A stretch of 64,000 nt of DNA, taken from positions 1-64,000 of the forward strand of contig JAGFNK010000069.1 in the NCBI GenBank assembly GCA_025769875.1, written 5' to 3'. This document shows, piece by piece, positions 59,451 to 64,000 of this stretch. The DNA comes from Russula earlei. Its lineage: Eukaryota; Basidiomycota; Agaricomycetes; Russulales; Russulaceae. The notes under the pieces were generated by a model. That model had not been told where the DNA came from. It did no database searches and saw only the letters and a program-made list of their open reading frames with translations. The position numbers were made by a program, and so were the translations under genes. Position 1 is the stretch's first letter. The number at the start of each line of letters is the position of its first letter.

Positions 59451-61132
59451 ATGTCTGACCAGAGCTTCCTTGGCGTTTCCACAACCACGACAGATGCTTC
59501 TCATGACCACGGCCCAACCACCCCTTCGACTCCGACTTCTCCCTTGATGAAGCCTACCAGGACGGTGGCGATCATCAAGCCCCACGCCGTCGACCACCGG
59601 TTCGAGATCGAACATCGAATCACTGAAGCCAAGTTCGAGGTGAGTCCGACTCTGCTCGCTCGTACACGCGCGCGAACGACGAACGACCTTGCCTCGAGAT
59701 TGTCAAAGAGAGACAGATGGAGTTTGACATGGAGACCGACCCTGACGCGCTTTTCGAACTGTTTGGTGATGACGCCCGTTCCTTTGCCGAGTAAGCGTCC
59801 CTGCCTGCACGTTTCCTCTCCCTGACCGCGGGAACATTGTCCGCGTTTCAGAGGCCCCGTATGGGTATATGTCCTCGAACGCCGCCGTGCCATCGAAGTA
59901 TGGAACACGATCATGGGCGACGTTGACCCCCACCACGCTCGCCAACTCACCCCGACCTCCCTCCGTGCCCTCTACGGCATCACCAGGGAGCACAACGCCG
60001 TCATGGGCTCCCCCGACCCCGACACCGCAGAGATCCAGATCAACTCGCTCTTCCTCTCCTCCCCTCCCTTCCCCTCCTCCGACCTTCCCTCCGACCTCTC
60101 CGCCGACGCCGACGCTCGCGTCCTCACCACCGCCTCCCTCCGATCCCTCTCGTCCTCCCTCCGCTCCTCCGCACGCCTCGCGCAACAACGCAGCGCGAGC
60201 AGTTCCAACGGCCACTCCCCCGCCCGCACCTCGTCCTCGCACCCCCCGCGCCGCACGCCCTTCAGAGCGCGCGACATACCCCCGTCCCACGCCTCCCCGA
60301 CCATCGTCCCGCGCACGACCCGCGCGGCCTCCCTCCGCGCCGGTGCGACCCCGCCCAACCTCGACCGCGCGCGCAGCGCGCCCCGCACGCCGCCGTCCAA
60401 GGAGGCCCTCCGCAAGATCTTCGCCGACGTGCCGGGCCACAAGCGCACCGCCTCGATCCAGGTCGCCTCCACCGCCGCGCCGACCGTGCCTCCGCGCATG
60501 ACGCGCGCCGCCGCCCTGCGCATCTCGGGCGCGACGCCCCCCACGCCCGTCGTCCCGAAGCCCATCATCACGATCGCGCAGGCCAAGGCCAAGGCCGCCG
60601 AGGAGGAGAGGGCCAAGGCCGCGCTGCAGGAGGCCCAGGCCAGGACGTTCGAGGGCGTGCCGGGACACAAGAGGCGCGAGTCCATCTCGGTCTCGAGCAC
60701 CGCCAAGGCGCCCACCATCACCCCGAGGCAAAACCGCAGCGCGCTGCTGCGCGCGTCGAAAGATGCCACCCCGCCGTCCTCGTATCAGTGTGCGTCTGTT
60801 TGTCTGTCTGTCTCCCTTTCACCCGTCTCTCTGTTCTGTTTCCGTTTAGTTGAACAACGTTTTCGTTTCGTTTCGCAGTCCGACCGCCGATTGGCCCATC
60901 CCTGTCGCGGTCCACTTCTTCAGACTCATACGGCTCACCGGGTCGTCCCTCCACCGCGCAAGGTGACGTGCACTCTCCGCGTCGATCGTTCTCTCGAATG
61001 TCCGATATTGGCCCCGGCGCCATCGGCACGCCGCCTAGGGAACGCCCCATCAGCTTGCAGGCGCCGACGATGGTGCCGCGGCAAAACCGCAGCGCGATGC
61101 TACGAGCAGCCAAAATAGCCAACGGAGCTTGA
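59451..61132 (+). CDS. Nucleoside-diphosphate-kinase-like protein lacking the catalytic His, with repeated C-terminal motif
   Basis: Start ATG 59451 (MSDQSFLGVSTTTTDASHDH). An NDK fold follows: TVAIIKPHAVDHRFEIEHRI, then after introns IVKERQMEFDMETDPDALFE, GPVWVYVLERRRAIEVWNTI and GDVDPHHARQLTPTSLRALY. Where active kinases have N-x-[VI]-H-G-S-D, this protein reads NAVMGSPD (near 59997), so the phosphate-accepting His is Met. A long Pro/Ser/Arg tail carries four copies of APTxxPRxxRxxxLR (near 60300, 60480, 60710, 61065) and two of VPGHKRxxSIxVxST. The last exon begins after the acceptor at about 60880 in the frame giving PPIGPSLSRSTSSDSYGSPG and stops at TGA 61130-61132. It is probably a pseudo-kinase or scaffold; the function is unknown. 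G/C-rich codon use contrasts with the adjacent island. Confidence 0.85.
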
Positions 61133-61591
61133 GGATGGCAGATCATACGCAGAGCGCTTCCCACTGTGTGTCTGCATTCCAAACGCAATTCGGAGCAGTC
61201 GACTCTTTCTTGCTCACCTTGGCGCTGGCGCTGCTTCTTCTCCGATAAGTGTATCATAGATGACCCGTACATACTTCTGGCCGTTAGCGCGTGGATGCCT
61301 GCTCTCCTCACCGGATCTCTTTATGCTTATAGCCTTTTGGTTTACCCCTCGTTTCACAGGTCGAGACTCTGATACCATGCTCCCATCTGTATATGCGTTA
61401 TCAAATGTACTGCTGCCAGTCTGACAGATGAGTGCAAGGTTCAAAAGTAGGAGTCGTGACCCCATTGGAACGACAGCCGTGAATCGACATCTATTTTTAC
61501 AATAAGCAAACGCAGCAAGCCATTACAGAACCAAGTGGAAAGTCTGCTGGCCGCTGCGTTACCCAGCGGCGTACGCAGAGCAGACGCGATT
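61133..61591. other. Convergent 3' flanks of NDK-like and Derlin genes
   Basis: No gene recognised; it should hold both 3' untranslated regions. Confidence 0.4.
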
Positions 61592-62670
61592 TTAAAGATC
61601 TCCAAAAAGGCGTTTCCTGATGAGAGAACGACGAAAAAAACGATCAGCCAAAGGAGCGCCATCGCGTGAACCGGACAGTTCCGCGACCGACTCACAGCGA
61701 TTCTGGCGCCTCGCTAAATATCGTCGGCCCACCGACCATCTCGCGAGTCCACACGTCTCGGATGAACCACCCTATGTGGCCCACCGCGCACCCGACGAGA
61801 TCGCTGGCCGCGGCGCGCCAGGTGCCCGTGAGCAGCCAGGAGAAGGCGACGAGCGCAAAGGGGAGGTAAGGCGCGGTGATCGTGAGCAGGCCGAAAAGCG
61901 AAATGGGCGTCGAGGGATGTCGGCGGGACCAGAAGTAGATCGGCACGTAGGCGAGCGGCGAGGAGAGGAAGGGGAGGTTGAAGAGCGGCGACAAGCCCTG
62001 GTGGATCAGGCATGTTACAGATTGGGCGGGATGGGGAGGGGGAGGGGGAAAGGGAAGGGATATCGCACCAGGAGCATGAGAGAGGAGAGGAAGAGGAGCC
62101 AGAAGTAGTCGGCCTTGCGGTTTGCGAATGAGGACTCTTCGAGCATGCGGCTATAGCGCATGCTGTTGTTGTTATCGTTCACGGTTTGATATGCGTGCGA
62201 CAGGTGTCGGATCAGCAAAGGGTATGCGTGATGGGCGCGAAGCGAGGGGGGAAACGGAGGACTCACAAAAAGAATAGGTGGAAGACAAAGTCCAAGGATA
62301 TCGAACCAAAGTAGAAGAACGTGGTGAACACTCTCCACGGCTATGACAGAGTGGGTCGGCACGGCTTCGGTAAGAAAAAGGCGGCGGTGTGCAAACGATT
62401 TGAGGGACGTAGCTTTACCTGAGCGTTTCGGAATGCAGCTTTGAAGCTAAAGTAGAGCTGCAACGGCGTAATCAACTGGCATTGCTGCGGAGGGGGGGAG
62501 TTAGTTTGCCATCGACTTGAGTCTCGAGACGAGAGGGCCACAGGTGGCGAGGGGGGTTGGCCAAGGGACACACATACAACTGCCACGCTTGTGAGGACGG
62601 AAAGGGCGAGCCAGGTGCGCGTCACGGGTGGTATTTGCGTGAACCAGGCTTCCAAGCCGACAACAGGCAT
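61592..62670 (-). CDS. der1: Derlin (Der1-like) ER protein
   Basis: Rhomboid-related pseudoprotease of ER-associated degradation that helps move misfolded proteins out of the ER. Start ATG 62670: MPVVGLEAWFTQIPPVTRTW, then LALSVLTSVAV. After introns come QCQLITPLQLYFSFKAAFRN (about 62480-62420), RVFTTFFYFG, MRYSRMLEESSFANRKADYF and LSPLFNLPFLSSPLAYVPIY. The signature TITAPYLPFALVAFSWLLTG and VGCAVGHIGWFIRDVW (about 61810-61740) follows. It then continues PTIFSEAPESL and, after an intron of about 70 nt, KRLFGDL with TAA at 61594-61592. Several hydrophobic segments are visible as expected. No catalytic Ser/His pair, as known for Derlins. Confidence 0.94.
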
Positions 62671-63093
62671 CGGGGTCGATGGTAGTCTGCGCTCGAGCGC
62701 GGGGATGGAGAGTGGATGTATCTTGGTCCGTCAGATGTGTCACGATCCAAGCAGCGCAGCGTGGTCGCGACGACCGACGACTCAGCTCACGGCTCACGTG
62801 TTTGGGCATCCCAGTCACGTCTCGCGCGGGTCGCGTGCAAAATCTGTCCAGATTCCGCTGTCGAGGTCCGTTGCTGAACGTTTGCGGCAGGTGTGACATT
62901 GAAGGGCAAGTTGGCGGAAGGCGGAACACTTACGACGCCAAAGGAAGATATCGGACTCGGGTGATCGCTGTTCTTGGAATGCTGAAACTAGCGGCAACGG
63001 TGTGCATGGGTTCCGTGACTGGTAATAACACTCGTAATAAATCATGGTATGTACAACACATCCTGAATACATGTACTAGAGGTGGGCAACTTG
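62671..63093. other. Intergenic region upstream of Derlin
   Basis: Derlin promoter side and 3' flank of the ankyrin gene; nothing else recognised. Confidence 0.4.
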
Positions 63094-64000
63094 TCACCTA
63101 GCGCCCATACCTGAAAGAAATTCCGCCATTTCGTGACGCCCATTTTTCATAGCTAATTGGAGTGGGGTCTCACCCTCGTTGTTCTCAGCGTTAATATCAG
63201 CACCATGCTCGAGCAGTAGGCGTGACCCTTCCGCCGTCCCGTAGAAGCTCTCCATACCATCTTTCTCCCAGAACGAAGACGAGTGCAGCGGCGTGCATCC
63301 ATCATTATCCCGGGCATTGGCATCGGCGCCTTGATCCAATAACAGTTGCATTATCTCAAGCTGATTTTGACCATTCGCAGGACTTGCTGCAATGTGGAGT
63401 GGAATTTCTCCCCAAGCATTTCGGGAACCGATATCGGCGTGGTGTGCTTGTAAGATACGGCATATTTCCAGTTGCCCGTGGCTAGCCGCGAAGAACAGTG
63501 CAACCCAGCCGTCAAACGTCTGAGCGTTCACATCCGCGCCATGATTGAGCAACCACAGCACCACGTCCACATAGCCCCTGCATGCGACATGCAGTGGTGT
63601 AAGATTATGCACTCCTCGAACATCGACGTTTGCATCATGCCGATACAGCAATTCTGCAATCTTGAAATCTTCGTCACGTAATGCTGCTACCAGTGGGGTT
63701 ACAAGCCGGCCGCCCCTAGCGTGTACATGCTCCGGATTCTTGACAATGAGGTGTTCTATCACGTCATAGAACCCGCACACCACAGCGTAGTTTAAGGGGG
63801 CTGCGATAGGGTTCACCGCTGTGAGTCTCGAAGAGAAGTATAAATCCCAAGCCGTTGGGGAAGGGTCGATGTCGTACACACGGCGCCACGCTGCCAAATG
63901 GGGTTTGTCCGCATCGAAGAAGTATTCCATCACGTCCCGAATCTGTGATGATACACCCTCAAACTTTGCATGCTCGACCCAGTGTCGCGCAGCGTACTCC
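63094..64000 (-). CDS. Ankyrin-repeat C-terminal part of an NLR-like (NACHT-type) protein, 5' end outside window
   Basis: A single open exon entering from the right edge. The first visible residues read EYAARHWVEHAKFEGVSSQI, then YFFDADKPHLAAWRRVYDID, a segment typical of the region after the NACHT/WHD part of agaricomycete NWD2-type STAND proteins. About seven ankyrin repeats follow, e.g. TPLHVACRGYVDVVLWLLNH, IPLHIAASP and TPLQLAMKNGRHEMAEFLSG, ending MGAR with the stop at 63094. NACHT itself is not visible, so the NLR assignment is inferred from the pre-repeat segment. Such proteins are thought to act in non-self recognition and programmed cell death in fungi. Confidence 0.75.
   Translation of the reverse strand, partial: EYAARHWVEHAKFEGVSSQIRDVMEYFFDADKPHLAAWRRVYDIDPSPTAWDLYFSSRLTAVNPIAAPLNYAVVCGFYDVIEHLIVKNPEHVHARGGRLVTPLVAALRDEDFKIAELLYRHDANVDVRGVHNLTPLHVACRGYVDVVLWLLNHGADVNAQTFDGWVALFFAASHGQLEICRILQAHHADIGSRNAWGEIPLHIAASPANGQNQLEIMQLLLDQGADANARDNDGCTPLHSSSFWEKDGMESFYGTAEGSRLLLEHGADINAENNEGETPLQLAMKNGRHEMAEFLSGMGAR

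Noticed and set aside
59703..60769. Long antisense frames (342 and 265 residues) opposite the NDK-like tail
   Set aside because: High-GC coding with a Pro/Ser/Arg tail automatically leaves Gly/Arg-rich antisense frames open; no motifs.

Overview
The window is nuclear DNA of a filamentous basidiomycete, most likely an agaricomycete. Genes carry many short GT-AG introns (about 50-70 nt). Housekeeping proteins match fungal families, the mobile elements are agaricomycete types, and one repeat-derived island looks CpG-mutated. There are no operons; neighbouring genes relate mainly through shared divergent promoters. Exon boundaries were worked out by eye from splice signals and family motifs, so internal boundaries are approximate unless stated.

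Left part (1-25 kb): a truncated alternative oxidase (-), a carnitine acetyltransferase with two in-frame starts (-), a PPPDE-thioredoxin-PUL fusion (-) with a decayed partial copy beside it, a Pex8-like peroxin candidate (-), a DUF952 protein with an apparent 1-bp frameshift (+), a LOG-family hydrolase (+), a decayed full-length cytosolic tryptophanyl-tRNA synthetase pseudogene (-), a single-pass membrane protein (+), a mitochondrial NAD/pyrimidine-type carrier (-) and a DUF427 protein (+).

Centre (21.5-44.5 kb): two functionally matched divergent pairs. PRP2 and CWF19 are both spliceosomal and share about 120 bp. CHL1 and POL12 both act at replication forks and share about 150 bp containing a perfect MluI cell-cycle box. 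A citrate-lyase-beta-like gene with a 16-nt microexon and a decayed Copia gag lie between the pairs. After POL12 come GRASP, ALG6 and TAM41, all on the plus strand.

Right part (44.5-64 kb): a 14.7-kb island of nested repeats separates TAM41 from a nucleoside-diphosphate-kinase-like gene. It holds decayed copies of a large protein family ending in a trypsin-like domain, solo LTRs (three with clean 5-bp target duplications), a TA-flanked inverted-repeat element, a tRNA-derived SINE, a foldback element and long hairpins. The island is bounded by two copies of the promoter and first codons of the kinase-like gene. The left copy is CpG-decayed and the right one, driving the gene, is not. Then follow a Derlin (-) and the C-terminal ankyrin part of an NLR-like protein (-) cut by the window end.

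Shared themes are peroxisome and mitochondrial metabolism (carnitine transferase, Pex8 candidate, AOX, carrier, CLYBL, TAM41), ER/Golgi quality control (ALG6, Derlin, GRASP), splicing and replication. The most unusual items are the island with its duplicated boundary and the kinase-like protein that has lost the catalytic histidine.
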